Positions 43,955-53,489 are shown, counted from the first letter of the stretch. The stretch: DNA of 58,805 nucleotides from Clostridia bacterium (GCA_017397125.1 JAFQKB010000084.1:1-58805); one strand, 5' to 3'. The notes: generated by a model from the letters alone, not told the origin. Numbers and translations: made by a program.

Positions 43955-44707
43955 ATGTTTTCTTGGTTAAGCGATCTTGTAATCAAAGTAGGAGACGCAG
44001 GATTAGCACACCTCATTTTTTACTCTCTTCATATAATTAGTTACATTGCGTGTATTGCGCTGGCTATGTATTTTGGCACTAAAATGAATGTAAAGCCGTT
44101 TAAGTGCGCATTGATGGTGCTGATGGGTTTTTCCATGTGTTATGGCTTTATGTTACTGTTCTTCTGGGTTCAATCCGGTTTCCGGATATTTGGCGGCCAA
44201 AACATATCGACTGTGTACATTTATTTCCCGCTACTATACTATTTACCTGCAAAACTGTTTAAGGTAGATACAGCTAAGTATTGCAGCATGTTAGCGGCAG
44301 GCACACCATTGACCCAGGCGATAGGGCACACCGGGTGTGTGTTTTTGGGATGCTGTGGAGGTTATCCGGCCGAGTGGGGAGTATATAACTATCTTACCAA
44401 ACAGACAGTTGTGCCTAATCAGTTGTTAGAGGCGCTGGTTGCTCTGGCAATCGCCATCTATATGTTCTTGAGACTGAAGAGAAGGGACTTTTCGCCTGAT
44501 TTCCGTGATTACCCAGTTATGTTAATTCTGTTTGGCTCAACTCGCTTCTTCTTGGAATTCTTAAGAAACAATAAAAAAATACTTTTTGGTTGTTCGGCTA
44601 TATGCTTCCATATGATTTTTATGGTTCTAGTTGGCGTGGTGTGGTTAGTTTTGTGCAATAAAAGCGAAAAGAAAAAGTCTGTAGTTGTTGCTTCTACAAT
44701 TGACTAA
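43955..44707 (+). CDS. Lgt-like (prolipoprotein diacylglyceryl transferase family) membrane protein
   Basis: The ATG at 43955 follows AAAAGGAAAG, giving 250 residues with about seven membrane helices. The block GHTGCVFLGCCGGYPAEWGV corresponds to the Lgt signature GR-GCF--GCC-G, but its first Arg is His. NQLLEALVALAIAIYM and STRFFLEFLRNNKK match the C-terminal half, including the glutamates. Lgt adds lipid to the cysteine of prelipoproteins. Few clear lipoboxes are present among the neighbours, so this may be a specialised paralogue. GC content is clearly below that of the flanking genes, which hints at separate origin. Confidence 0.75.
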   Translation: MFSWLSDLVIKVGDAGLAHLIFYSLHIISYIACIALAMYFGTKMNVKPFKCALMVLMGFSMCYGFMLLFFWVQSGFRIFGGQNISTVYIYFPLLYYLPAKLFKVDTAKYCSMLAAGTPLTQAIGHTGCVFLGCCGGYPAEWGVYNYLTKQTVVPNQLLEALVALAIAIYMFLRLKRRDFSPDFRDYPVMLILFGSTRFFLEFLRNNKKILFGCSAICFHMIFMVLVGVVWLVLCNKSEKKKSVVVASTID

Positions 44708-44743
44708 TCCCATCTTTACTCCCCAAAAAGAAAGGAACACGAT

Positions 44744-46426
44744 ATGAAACAATACTACAATCGAATACTGGCGGTGCTGCTGACAGCCCTGCTGTGCGTG
44801 GGCCTTCTTTGTGTGGGAGCGCCGCCGGTGACGGCAGCAGAGGGCACTTGCGGCGAGGACCTGACCTGGGTCCTGGCCGAGGGACGGCTCACCATATCCG
44901 GCAGCGGTCCTATGACTGACTATACCGAATATAATATGCCTCCGTGGCTGGAGCACCTTGACCTCATCCAGCGGGTGGTGATCGAAAAAGGCGTCACCTC
45001 GGTGGGTGATCTGGCTTTTTATCATTGCACCGCTCTGACTACCGTGTCCCTGCCGGATACGGTGCTCACTTTGGGCGAGTTGGCCTTTGCCGGCTGTACG
45101 GCGCTGTATACCGTCCCTCTGCCGGCGGTGCAGGAGATTGGTTGGGGCGGCTTCTACGGGTGTGCGGCACTGACCAATGTGGTTTTGCCCGACACCCTGC
45201 GGGTGATCGGCGATCAGGCCTTCTACATGTGCGAGAGCCTGGCTGGCATCGTCATCCCGGCCGGTGTGGAGAGCCTCGGTAGCAGCGTGTTCACCTATTG
45301 TGACAGCCTAGTGTACGTGCGGGTGGAGGCACCCCTGGAAACACTACCGTACTGGTCGTTTTACGGCTGTGAGAATCTGGATTCTCTCTATCTGCCGGAT
45401 ACGGTGAAGACCGTAGAGGAGGGTGCTGTGTCCGAGTGCGATTCCCTCTATTACGTGGATGGCGGCACTCCGGAGGCAAAAAAAGAGATCGAAAAGCAGC
45501 TCTCTCAGCCAAATACGCGACCCAATGATCCGACCACTGAAAAAGATGTTACCTATACCCAGACCGACGGGGCGATCATCACCACCACCGACAACACTCT
45601 GGTGGGGGTGCCCAACGGTGTGGAAGATCCGCCCTCCGGCACCCATATTCAGGCCACCGTCACCGATCCCTCCGGTTGGAGTGATGTGACTGATGCCATT
45701 GGCGGCGCCGTGGATAGCGGCAAAAAGCCCACCGTGAACATTCAGCTGCAGGGAGATACCATCCTGCCGGAGGGCGCTCTGGGCGACCTGGCGGACAAAG
45801 AGGTGACCGTTACCATCCAGACCCCGGGCGAGGTGAGCTGGCAGGTGGTGCTGGGCGATCAGACCGATGGCACCCATAAGGGCGACCAGGACCTGGGCAT
45901 AACTATAGAAGAAAACACGAAAAATCGCTATAAAAACACTATCGGAGATGTCCCCAGTTATATCCTTACTATGGGCAATTCCGATCTCAATGCCACCGTG
46001 TCCATTCCTTTGGGAAAGGGGACGGCCCGGCAGACCGCCACCCTCTATCGGGTCAAAGGCGGTTCTCTGGAAAAGCTCACCAGCGTGCTGGTGGATAACG
46101 ACGGCAAGGCATCCTTCCGTCTGGGCAGCATCGACAAGGGTAAGTATCTACTGGCTCTCAACGTGGCTGATATTGACCCCCAAGAGGTGCTGATCCCGGA
46201 AAAACTGGCCCCAGAGTACGACATTACATATGGCTCCACCCTCACCGACTCCCAAGGCAACCAGTATGTGCTGGTAGGCCGGGTGAACAAGCTGGGCATC
46301 AGCCTGGGCACCCTCACCTGGATCGTGGTGGGCATTTTGGTAGGCTCCGGCCTGTTGGTGGGTGGCATTATGCTTATGTGGAATAAGCAACGCAACCGCA
46401 AATATCAGCCCGAGCATAAAACGTGA
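44744..46426 (+). CDS. Membrane-anchored BspA-type leucine-rich-repeat surface protein
   Basis: 560 residues. Signal peptide ending near VTAAEG. Residues about 70-245 hold LRR_5/BspA-like repeats, for example LAFYHCTALTTVSLPDTVLT, AFAGCTALYTVPLP and AFYMCESLAGIVIPAGVE. A beta-rich region (about 255-480) with ESSENTIAL-free low-homology sequence follows, and a membrane helix (about 515-540) with a short basic tail. LRR_5 proteins usually mediate adhesion or bind proteins and glycans outside the cell. RBS AAAGAAAGGAAC. Confidence 0.82.
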   Translation: MKQYYNRILAVLLTALLCVGLLCVGAPPVTAAEGTCGEDLTWVLAEGRLTISGSGPMTDYTEYNMPPWLEHLDLIQRVVIEKGVTSVGDLAFYHCTALTTVSLPDTVLTLGELAFAGCTALYTVPLPAVQEIGWGGFYGCAALTNVVLPDTLRVIGDQAFYMCESLAGIVIPAGVESLGSSVFTYCDSLVYVRVEAPLETLPYWSFYGCENLDSLYLPDTVKTVEEGAVSECDSLYYVDGGTPEAKKEIEKQLSQPNTRPNDPTTEKDVTYTQTDGAIITTTDNTLVGVPNGVEDPPSGTHIQATVTDPSGWSDVTDAIGGAVDSGKKPTVNIQLQGDTILPEGALGDLADKEVTVTIQTPGEVSWQVVLGDQTDGTHKGDQDLGITIEENTKNRYKNTIGDVPSYILTMGNSDLNATVSIPLGKGTARQTATLYRVKGGSLEKLTSVLVDNDGKASFRLGSIDKGKYLLALNVADIDPQEVLIPEKLAPEYDITYGSTLTDSQGNQYVLVGRVNKLGISLGTLTWIVVGILVGSGLLVGGIMLMWNKQRNRKYQPEHKT

Positions 46427-46499
46427 TGTGATTGGTCATTATTGTCAAAAACCGCATCAAAAAACGCCTCGTTTTTGGCGGACTATTTTGGTATTTCTA

Positions 46500-46528
46500 T
46501 TGACATTGAATTGCCTGTGCAGTATAAT
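46500..46528 (+). promoter_or_regulatory. Consensus sigma-A promoter for the 1742-residue secreted protein
   Basis: TTGACA at 46500-46505, 17 bases, TATAAT at 46523-46528: both boxes match consensus exactly. The gene should be very highly expressed. Confidence 0.88.
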
Positions 46529-46589
46529 GGTATCTGTATAATGGCGTGTTATGGGAACACGTGGAAATAATTCATAGGAAGAAGGTCTT

Positions 46590-49500
46590 ATGATGAAAAA
46601 TAAGATGATCAAGGCATTCATCTCCGCTGTCATGGTGGTTGTGATGCTGGTGAGCATGGTAGCTCCCGTCTTTGCGGGTGCTGTTGTGCAGAGCCAGTCT
46701 TACAAGTACGTGGCTGTGGGTGATGCGATGACCAACGGCATCGGCCTGGACGACCCGTCCGTAGAGTCGTATGCCCTCAAGGTGGTCGAGTGGCTGGGCG
46801 CAGAGGACGACTATGCGCTGTATGCCCGTAACGGCTATCGTATAGAAGAGCTGCGGTATCTGCTGGACGCCAGCTATGCCGGCGACGGCTACACCAAGCA
46901 GCTGGGTGGTATGAACATCGAGCGCTTGGATGGCAAGTTCAAGGAGTATGTTATCAATGCCGAGAAGATGTCCATCAACGTCGGCACCAACAACTTCTCT
47001 ACCTATTTCATCGAGCAGATGATGTATTATCTGCAGAATAAGGGCGCTGTCAAGTATGCGTACAGTTTTGACGAGTTCGCCGATACCGAGGTGGAGCAGA
47101 CCATGGAGAACATGGCCGACGTGGTCATGGAGTATCTGCTGGCTGCTTCTCCCGATGATCTCGACCCCGCCCTGGAGCTGGTTAACTTCATGACTGAGGT
47201 GTCTGCTTACATTGTGCTGAGCTATGTGACCAGCTTTAACGCCCTGATGGATGCCATCTATGAGCTCAATCCCGACATCGATCTGTATGTGGTGGGCGTG
47301 CACAACCCCGCCTCCGGTAACGTTGTTACTTACGATGTGGGCGGCCGTACCCTGGAGCTGCCTCTTGGCGAGGCCGTGGGCGCTCTGGTGGAGATGGCCA
47401 ATGCCTATGCGCAGATCCTGGCTCCCCGTGCCTATGACTACACCTACGTGCATCCCGGCGATCCCGAGCTGCTGATCGACCGTATGGGCGACACCACCCG
47501 CGGCGATGAGGAGCGCATCCCCGGCGCTGTGCGTCTGGAGCTGCTCAATGCGGTGGAGGATACCGTCATCGATATGATCAAGGAGATGTTCGCTGAGTAC
47601 GGCATCACCAAGACCGATAAGCAGGCTCGCGAGATCGCTGAAGAGATCTTCGCCTGTGTTACCCCTGAGGAGCGTAAGGAGTACATCCGCTCTCTGATGA
47701 ATGACCTGGCTGTGGAAGAGGTCATCAAAGAGTTCGAGGAAAAGCTGGAGAACTACGCCAGCACCTATGGTGATATCGACATCACAGCTGCAGAGATCAA
47801 GAACCTGCTGGATTCTCTGGAGGCTGCCACGGATCTGAATGGCCGCAAAGAGGTCGCCACCGATTTCGTGGAGGATCTGATGACCCAGGCCATGGTCGGT
47901 AAGGAGATCGACGGCGTTAAGATCGAGACCCAGGAGGACGCCTACAAAGCTCTGGAGGCTCTGAAGAAGTTCCACGACGGCGACCCCGACGCCATGAAAG
48001 AAGCCGCTGCGGACATGATTATGCCCAAGATCGCTGAGAACGGTTTGAGCGGCCTGATCGCCCGTAACGACGTGATCGACCTGCTGACTCAGCTGGACGG
48101 CACCAGCACCACCGTGCAGCGCCGTGCCGTTATCAAGAACTGGATGAATGGCATCGCCGTGCGCAACATCGTGCCCGAGGTGCAGGCCATCATCCCCAGC
48201 TACACCGAGCTGCAGGCTCAGGCTATGCTGGAGGCCATGGAGGCGGCCCCCGAGGCCGACCGCGAGGCCATTGCCAAGCAGCATCTGCTGGCTGACGGCT
48301 TCCACGCCTTTATGGTGGATAAGTTCACCGAGACCTACGCTGATAACGACCTGACTGTTAAGACCTATCCCACCATCGACGCCTTTGTGACGGCTGTGGA
48401 GCAGGCTCCTACCGACGCCGCCGCCAAGGTGATTGTCCGTAACGAGATCCGCGCCGCCGCCACTGTGCGTGCTACCGAGATGGCAGCGAGCAAGGGTATG
48501 GCTCTCCTGACGAACGATGACGTACAGGGTTGGTTTGTTGCTTTGGACGGTATGTCCGCCGGAGCCAACAAGCAGGCTAAACTGGGCGAACTGTTTGAGG
48601 AGTGGGTATACGCTACTTATCCCCAGTATGCTGGCTTTGAAATCCCGTCTTCGATTGCTGATCCCATCAAGACCAGTCTGTGGAGTGGTTATACCGCCTA
48701 TAATAGCGCTGCTACTGCGGCTGAGGATGCCTTTGTCCAGTACAGAAACAGCGTGGACACCGCTGCTGAGACTTTTGCTGACTATGTTTCCCTGAAGGAT
48801 TCTGCTGCCGAGCAGATTCTGTCTACCTACGAGAACTACTATCAGGGTGCCGGCGCCAACGCACAGCAGTATTACAACGATTACATTAATCTGCGTGATG
48901 AGGCTGTCGACAAGGTCCTGGAGGGCTACGATACCTATATGTCCGTTCTGGATAAGGGTATGGACGCCGCCGATCAGATGAACGGCAAGTTCGACGATGT
49001 GTTCGATCTGCTGCGTGAGATCGCCGAGGTGGAGACCATCAGCCTGAACCACCTGCTGTCTGTGGCTAAGAAGATGAACGCGGACTATGTGGCCGAGATG
49101 GTGGATAACCTGGCACAGGGTCAGACTCTGACTGATGAAGAGAAGACCGTTGCCTATCTGGCGCTGCGCTATTATCTGGCGGGCGGCAAGCTGGTATTCC
49201 CCAGCGAGAGAGGCCATGAGACCATCGCCAACCAGATCATCCGCGCTATGAAGGGCGAGAACACCAACAGCGCTGCCGGCAACCTGGCCAACGCCATTGC
49301 CGATAAGACCGTGGAGCTGTACCGCCTGGCCAAGAAGTATCTGGCTCTGCCCAACACCGGCTCCGGTCAGGTGGACACCATCATCAATCCCGACCTGTAC
49401 GTGGCTTTGGGCGATGATATCACCGGCGGCACCGCGCTGGACGGCACTGCCAAGACCTATCCCGAGCTGATCGGTGACGCACTGGCTATGGCCGACGACT

Positions 49501-51818
49501 CCTTCGATGACGACGTGGTTGCCAACTACGCCATCGGCGGTATGCGCACCGAGGAGCTGCTGGCTCTGGTGAGCAGCGGCTACAACGGCGACGCCTATAC
49601 CCAGGCTCGCTACGGCGCCGGCTACTTCAATGGCCTGCGTGCCCAGTACCTCAACAACATCAAGAACGCCGACCTGGTCACCCTGAACGTGGGTGTCAAC
49701 AACCTGACCACTTTCCCCATCACCCAGACTCTGCTGGCCTACAATGGCGAGGAGGCCTACGAGATGGATTGGGCTCGTTACATCGGCGATAACTATTACA
49801 ATAAGATCAACAAGGGCAAGAATGCCGTGATCGATCTGGTCCTGGGCATTGTGGACAGAGCCGAGAACCGCGTGCCCGAGCTGGATGGCATCTCCGCCTA
49901 CGAGCGCTGCGAGCGTGCGGTGAACACCTTCGCCACCGCCATCGAGTCTATGCTGTACGGCATGGTTGGCTACATCGTCAACCTGGATACCGCCGTGGAG
50001 AAGATCGCCGAAATCAACCCCAACGCCACCATCGTGATGATCGGCTTCTATAACCCCATGGAGGGCACCTACATCAACATCGACAGACAGGTCACCATCC
50101 GCAACAAGACCATCGACCTGTCCAAGTACACCTTCAATGTGTCTGCGGTGTTTGACAAGGTGATCAACCAGGGCAACCGCATTATGACCAACTTCGTTGG
50201 TTATTATAAGGATGACGGCGTGGCCGGTCATGAGGGTAGCCGCTTTGTGACGGTGGACATTAAGGATGCCGAGCTGGTTATCTCCGATACCGGCGTCAGC
50301 AAGGATCTGTCCACTCTGGAGACTTTCCGTACTGTTTCTGTCCGTGGTCACGAGATCGACATCAAGGTGCCCGCCTACTTCCTGAAGGCCGGCCGCACCG
50401 CCGGCGAGGCCCTGCATCCTAACGCCGACGGCCATGCTTACATTGCAGACCGCGTGCTGAACGCCCTGAAGTTTGACATCTATGCCGACGTAGTGTTCGG
50501 TGAGTACGAGAAGTTCGAGGGCGATCCCGACCCTGACTTCACCTTCCTGATCGACGACCTGTCCAGTCTGTATCCTCTGGAGGCCGGCCAGCAGTTCCAG
50601 ATCACCCGTGAGCCCGGCGAGGCTGTGGGCGAGTACAAGGTATACGCCACTGTGCTGGATAAGGGCGGCTATGCCGAGATCGATATCGAGGTCGGCAAGC
50701 TGACCATCAAGCAGCGTGTCTACACCGGCACGGTGGATCAGGGCAGAGCGTTGCTTGACCTTCGTCTGGAGGACGATGTTGTTATGAACTTTGACATCCC
50801 TGTGCTCGGTTTCGAGGGCTGGGATCGCACAGAGATGATGAACAACGTCAAACTGCTGGTGTTCAATAATGTCAATATCAGCAAGAATGATTCTACCATC
50901 GAAAATGCTGACGACATCCTTTCGGCCAGCGAGTACGATCCGGCAAGAGATAGCTTTATCTTCCATTCGGATGGTGTGGCGGCTAAGGATATGGACATTG
51001 TCCATCGCTACAGAGTATACATTGAGCTGACGGATGGCAGCGCTGTGTATAGTGATGGCCGTTTTAGCTACAGTCCTAAGATTTACTGCGATAACGTGGC
51101 TGTTAAGGGGTACGAGGTCCCGGAGGTTACCGATCCGGCTCAGCGCGCTAAGCTGAATGCGCTCTGCGTATCTCTGATGAACTATGGTGCCGCGGCTCAG
51201 GCCTACTTTGCTGAGAAGAATGGCTTTGAGTATGCCTCTCCCATGAATGACATCTTTGCTGAACAGAAGTATCAGGATCTAGTTGCAGACTACGATTCCA
51301 GCATGCTGGATGATCGTTTCAGCATCAATTCTGCAGAAGATTTCAACATCACCTTTGCTGAGAGCTACTATCCCTCCGCCCCCAACGCTTATTTGACCCT
51401 GGAGGGTGCTATCGAGCAGAACGTGGATTACGTTACCAGCACCACCTTCAAAGAGGCTAAGGTGTTGTATTGGGATAAGGCAACCTACGATGCTCTCATG
51501 GCTGCCGGCCAGAAGCTGGATGCGAGCAACGCTACCGGCGAGTGGTCCGCTTATCTCGGTGACGCGAACACTTTCACCTATAAGCATGAGGGTGTTGCGG
51601 CCAAGAATATGGATCAGACCGTGATTCTGGTGGCCGCTATCCGTGGCGGCAATGCTGGTTATATTTCTTGGCGCTATAGCCGGCCTACGCGTATCAGTAT
51701 TGATTATCTGGCCGAGCGCGTTATCACGGGTAATTACGAGGCCAGTTATAAGACCTTAGCTCAGGAAATGGTTGTCTACGGCGAGCACGCCAAGGCGTAT
51801 TTCGCCAGCAGAGTATAA
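46590..51818 (+). CDS. Very large secreted protein with two SGNH-like domains lacking the catalytic serine
   Basis: 1742 residues. Signal peptide ending near APVFAGA. An SGNH/GDSL-like domain occurs twice: about 38-310 (YVAVGDAMTNGIGL, YARNGYRIEEL, INVGTNNFS) and about 930-1290 (YVALGDDITGGTAL, YAIGGMRTEEL, LNVGVNNLT, HPNADGHAYIA). In both, the Ser of the GDS box is replaced (Ala, Asp), and the GxND box reads GxNN. Between them is a long helical region (about 310-920). The C-terminal ~450 residues are beta-rich, with unfamiliar domains. Probably a structural or binding surface protein, expressed from a consensus promoter. ATG 46593 is an equal start option. Confidence 0.72.
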   Translation: MMKNKMIKAFISAVMVVVMLVSMVAPVFAGAVVQSQSYKYVAVGDAMTNGIGLDDPSVESYALKVVEWLGAEDDYALYARNGYRIEELRYLLDASYAGDGYTKQLGGMNIERLDGKFKEYVINAEKMSINVGTNNFSTYFIEQMMYYLQNKGAVKYAYSFDEFADTEVEQTMENMADVVMEYLLAASPDDLDPALELVNFMTEVSAYIVLSYVTSFNALMDAIYELNPDIDLYVVGVHNPASGNVVTYDVGGRTLELPLGEAVGALVEMANAYAQILAPRAYDYTYVHPGDPELLIDRMGDTTRGDEERIPGAVRLELLNAVEDTVIDMIKEMFAEYGITKTDKQAREIAEEIFACVTPEERKEYIRSLMNDLAVEEVIKEFEEKLENYASTYGDIDITAAEIKNLLDSLEAATDLNGRKEVATDFVEDLMTQAMVGKEIDGVKIETQEDAYKALEALKKFHDGDPDAMKEAAADMIMPKIAENGLSGLIARNDVIDLLTQLDGTSTTVQRRAVIKNWMNGIAVRNIVPEVQAIIPSYTELQAQAMLEAMEAAPEADREAIAKQHLLADGFHAFMVDKFTETYADNDLTVKTYPTIDAFVTAVEQAPTDAAAKVIVRNEIRAAATVRATEMAASKGMALLTNDDVQGWFVALDGMSAGANKQAKLGELFEEWVYATYPQYAGFEIPSSIADPIKTSLWSGYTAYNSAATAAEDAFVQYRNSVDTAAETFADYVSLKDSAAEQILSTYENYYQGAGANAQQYYNDYINLRDEAVDKVLEGYDTYMSVLDKGMDAADQMNGKFDDVFDLLREIAEVETISLNHLLSVAKKMNADYVAEMVDNLAQGQTLTDEEKTVAYLALRYYLAGGKLVFPSERGHETIANQIIRAMKGENTNSAAGNLANAIADKTVELYRLAKKYLALPNTGSGQVDTIINPDLYVALGDDITGGTALDGTAKTYPELIGDALAMADDSFDDDVVANYAIGGMRTEELLALVSSGYNGDAYTQARYGAGYFNGLRAQYLNNIKNADLVTLNVGVNNLTTFPITQTLLAYNGEEAYEMDWARYIGDNYYNKINKGKNAVIDLVLGIVDRAENRVPELDGISAYERCERAVNTFATAIESMLYGMVGYIVNLDTAVEKIAEINPNATIVMIGFYNPMEGTYINIDRQVTIRNKTIDLSKYTFNVSAVFDKVINQGNRIMTNFVGYYKDDGVAGHEGSRFVTVDIKDAELVISDTGVSKDLSTLETFRTVSVRGHEIDIKVPAYFLKAGRTAGEALHPNADGHAYIADRVLNALKFDIYADVVFGEYEKFEGDPDPDFTFLIDDLSSLYPLEAGQQFQITREPGEAVGEYKVYATVLDKGGYAEIDIEVGKLTIKQRVYTGTVDQGRALLDLRLEDDVVMNFDIPVLGFEGWDRTEMMNNVKLLVFNNVNISKNDSTIENADDILSASEYDPARDSFIFHSDGVAAKDMDIVHRYRVYIELTDGSAVYSDGRFSYSPKIYCDNVAVKGYEVPEVTDPAQRAKLNALCVSLMNYGAAAQAYFAEKNGFEYASPMNDIFAEQKYQDLVADYDSSMLDDRFSINSAEDFNITFAESYYPSAPNAYLTLEGAIEQNVDYVTSTTFKEAKVLYWDKATYDALMAAGQKLDASNATGEWSAYLGDANTFTYKHEGVAAKNMDQTVILVAAIRGGNAGYISWRYSRPTRISIDYLAERVITGNYEASYKTLAQEMVVYGEHAKAYFASRV

Positions 51819-51840
51819 TCAAAACAAGGAGGGTTACACG

Positions 51841-51954
51841 ATGAAGAAGTTTTTTGAAGAGCCCAAGATTCTGATTTACGAGGCTGCCTTCGAAGTCGTT
51901 GCGAATGACGACGACGATAACGATACCGGAGGAATCAGCATCCCCTGGGACTAA
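51841..51954 (+). CDS. Small acidic peptide, candidate precursor of a modified peptide
   Basis: 37 residues starting at the ATG at 51841, after AAGGAGGGTTACACG. It reads MKKFFEEPKILIYEAAFEVV, then an Asn/Asp run (NDDDDNDTGG) and ISIPWD. The front KKxxEEPKI-I-EA-FEVV resembles the leader of short Firmicutes peptides found next to PqqD and HprK-like genes. The gene has its own terminator directly after it, as often seen for precursor peptides that must be made in excess over their enzymes. The three following genes fit a maturation set. The product is unknown. Confidence 0.62.
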   Translation: MKKFFEEPKILIYEAAFEVVANDDDDNDTGGISIPWD

Positions 51955-51964
51955 TGAGTGACGG

Positions 51965-51998
51965 TACCCCGGCGGCGTTTGCCGCCGGGGTATTTCCC
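51965..51998 (+). terminator. Terminator between peptide gene and its putative maturation genes
   Basis: Perfect 12-bp stem TACCCCGGCGGC/GCCGCCGGGGTA with a GTTT loop, then TTTCCC. Leaky termination would set the peptide-to-enzyme ratio. Confidence 0.8.
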
Positions 51999-52031
51999 TA
52001 AAATGGGAGTGTATGGAAAGGGGGATATGCA

Positions 52032-52739
52032 GTGAGTTATTACCGAATTGCCGATCTGACGGTGCAGATGGACACCTATGGCCGTACCAAAGAGCAGGCG
52101 GCTCTCTATGCATGTCCGCCCTGCCCGAATCCGGACATCCGCATCCAGTCCGAGCCGGAGCGTGTCAAGGCGGCCTATCCCCGTCTGTCTGACGAGGAGT
52201 GCGAATATTTAGCCTCCGGCTCCAGCTTTTACCGTCAGCTGCTGGATTTTGACGGGATGATGCTGCATTCCTCCGCGGTGATCATGGATGGTAAAGCCTA
52301 CTTGTTCACGGCGGACAGCGGCACCGGCAAGTCAACCCACACCCGCCTGTGGCAGCAGGTCTTTGGCGACGACCGAGCCCGTATCCTCAATGATGACAAG
52401 CCGGCTGTGCGGCTGGTGGATGGTGTGTGGTACGCCTATGGCACCCCCTGGAGTGGTAAGGCACCCACCAGCACCAACGCTTGTGCCTCGGTGGCGGGTA
52501 TCGCCATCATTGAGCGTGCGCCGGAGAACAGTATCCATCCGGCCGGTGGCCTGGAGACGGTGCAGATGCTGCTGCGGCAGGTGAACAAGCCCAACGACCC
52601 CCGCCTGCGCGGTCGGGTGCTGGAGCTGCTGGATGACCTGATGACCCGGGTGCCGGTGTGGAAACTGCAGTGCAATATGGATCCCGAGGCGGCCCGGGTG
52701 GCCTATGCGGCTATGTCGGGCGCTATCGGATGTGAGTGA
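52032..52739 (+). CDS. HprK-like kinase domain protein of a peptide cluster
   Basis: 235 residues, GTG start after AAAGGGGGATATGCA; the ATG at 52027 runs into a stop. The P-loop is FTADSGTGKSTHTRLW. MLHSSAVIMDGKAYLF before it and ILNDDKPAVR after it fit the HPr-kinase C-terminal fold. YGTPWSGK and the ending are typical of the short HprK-like proteins that accompany PqqD-like genes. It is too short to be true HPr kinase/phosphatase, which has an additional N-terminal domain. It may phosphorylate the small peptide. It overlaps the in-frame region before the PqqD gene and is tightly linked to it. Confidence 0.82.
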   Translation: MSYYRIADLTVQMDTYGRTKEQAALYACPPCPNPDIRIQSEPERVKAAYPRLSDEECEYLASGSSFYRQLLDFDGMMLHSSAVIMDGKAYLFTADSGTGKSTHTRLWQQVFGDDRARILNDDKPAVRLVDGVWYAYGTPWSGKAPTSTNACASVAGIAIIERAPENSIHPAGGLETVQMLLRQVNKPNDPRLRGRVLELLDDLMTRVPVWKLQCNMDPEAARVAYAAMSGAIGCE

Positions 52740-52750
52740 GGAGAGAAAGT

Positions 52751-53017
52751 ATGCTGAAACTGAAAGAGGGCTTTGTCCTGCGTCAGGTGGCGAGGGAGAC
52801 CGTGGTCATTCCCTCCGGTAACGAGATCAACCTCAATATGATGATCACGCTCAACGAGACCGGCGAATTTTTGTGGGACTATCTGACCCGTGGCACCGAT
52901 GCAGAAGAGCTGGTGGCCGCTCTGCTGGGGGAGTACGACGTGGATGAGACCACCGCCCGGAGTAGTGTGGATGCCTTTGTGGCCAAGCTGAACGAGTATG
53001 GATTTTTACAAGAATAA
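52751..53017 (+). CDS. PqqD-family peptide recognition protein (RRE)
   Basis: The ATG at 52751 follows GAGGAGAGAAAGT. 88 residues in the PqqD fold: LKEGFVLRQVARETVVIPSG, then MITLNETGEFLWDYL and helical TTARSSVDAFVAKLNEYGFL. PqqD-like proteins bind the leader of a precursor peptide and hand it to modifying enzymes. The 12-bp gap after the kinase gene and overlap with the peptidase gene suggest one complex or pathway. Confidence 0.88.
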   Translation: MLKLKEGFVLRQVARETVVIPSGNEINLNMMITLNETGEFLWDYLTRGTDAEELVAALLGEYDVDETTARSSVDAFVAKLNEYGFLQE

Positions 53018-53462
53018 AGAGATGCAGCTGGAGCAAGTGCTTCCTTTGATAGTAGAGCAGTTGGCATTGGGTAAAACGGTGCGCTTTTATCCCCGGGGGG
53101 TGAGCATGCTCCCGCTCCTGCGCGAAAACATCGACAGCGTGGTGCTGGCCTCTGTGCCGCCTGCGCTGAAAAAATACGACCTGCCCCTGTACCGGCGGGA
53201 CGACGGCCAGTTTATTCTGCACCGCATCGTCCGTGTAGAGGGGGATACCTATACCTGTATGGGGGATAACCAGCATATCCCGGAGCCGGGGGTGCGCCGG
53301 GACCAGATGGTGGCCCTGGTGACCGGCTTTTACCGGGGCGATCGGTACCACCGTGTCACCGAGCCCGGCTATGCTATCTACTGCCGGGTGCACTGCGCCG
53401 TTCGTTCTCTGCGCCATCTCTGGCGCCGGGGCAAGAACTGGTTGCGCCGCCATCTTGCATAA
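52998..53462 (+). CDS. S24/S26-family peptidase of the peptide cluster
   Basis: 154 residues, overlapping the PqqD gene by 20 bp; ATG 53022 is an alternative start. The catalytic block is RFYPRGVSMLPLLRENIDSV (Ser within GVSM). PLYRRDDGQFILHRIVRVEG supplies the second catalytic position (His-Arg), as in SipW/LexA-like peptidases, and YTCMGDNQ follows. There is no membrane helix, so it is likely cytoplasmic and could remove the leader of the small peptide. Basic C-terminal tail RRGKNWLRRHL. Confidence 0.82.
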   Translation: MDFYKNKEMQLEQVLPLIVEQLALGKTVRFYPRGVSMLPLLRENIDSVVLASVPPALKKYDLPLYRRDDGQFILHRIVRVEGDTYTCMGDNQHIPEPGVRRDQMVALVTGFYRGDRYHRVTEPGYAIYCRVHCAVRSLRHLWRRGKNWLRRHLA

Positions 53463-53489
53463 GGACTCCCAACGAATGAAAACACCAAA

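Noticed and set aside
46572-51005. Very long open frame on the minus strand opposite the 1742-residue protein, and similar long antisense frames elsewhere
   Set aside because: No RBS, no recognisable domain and His/Leu/Val-rich composition typical of the complement of GC-biased codons; the plus-strand genes have signal peptides, RBS and domains.
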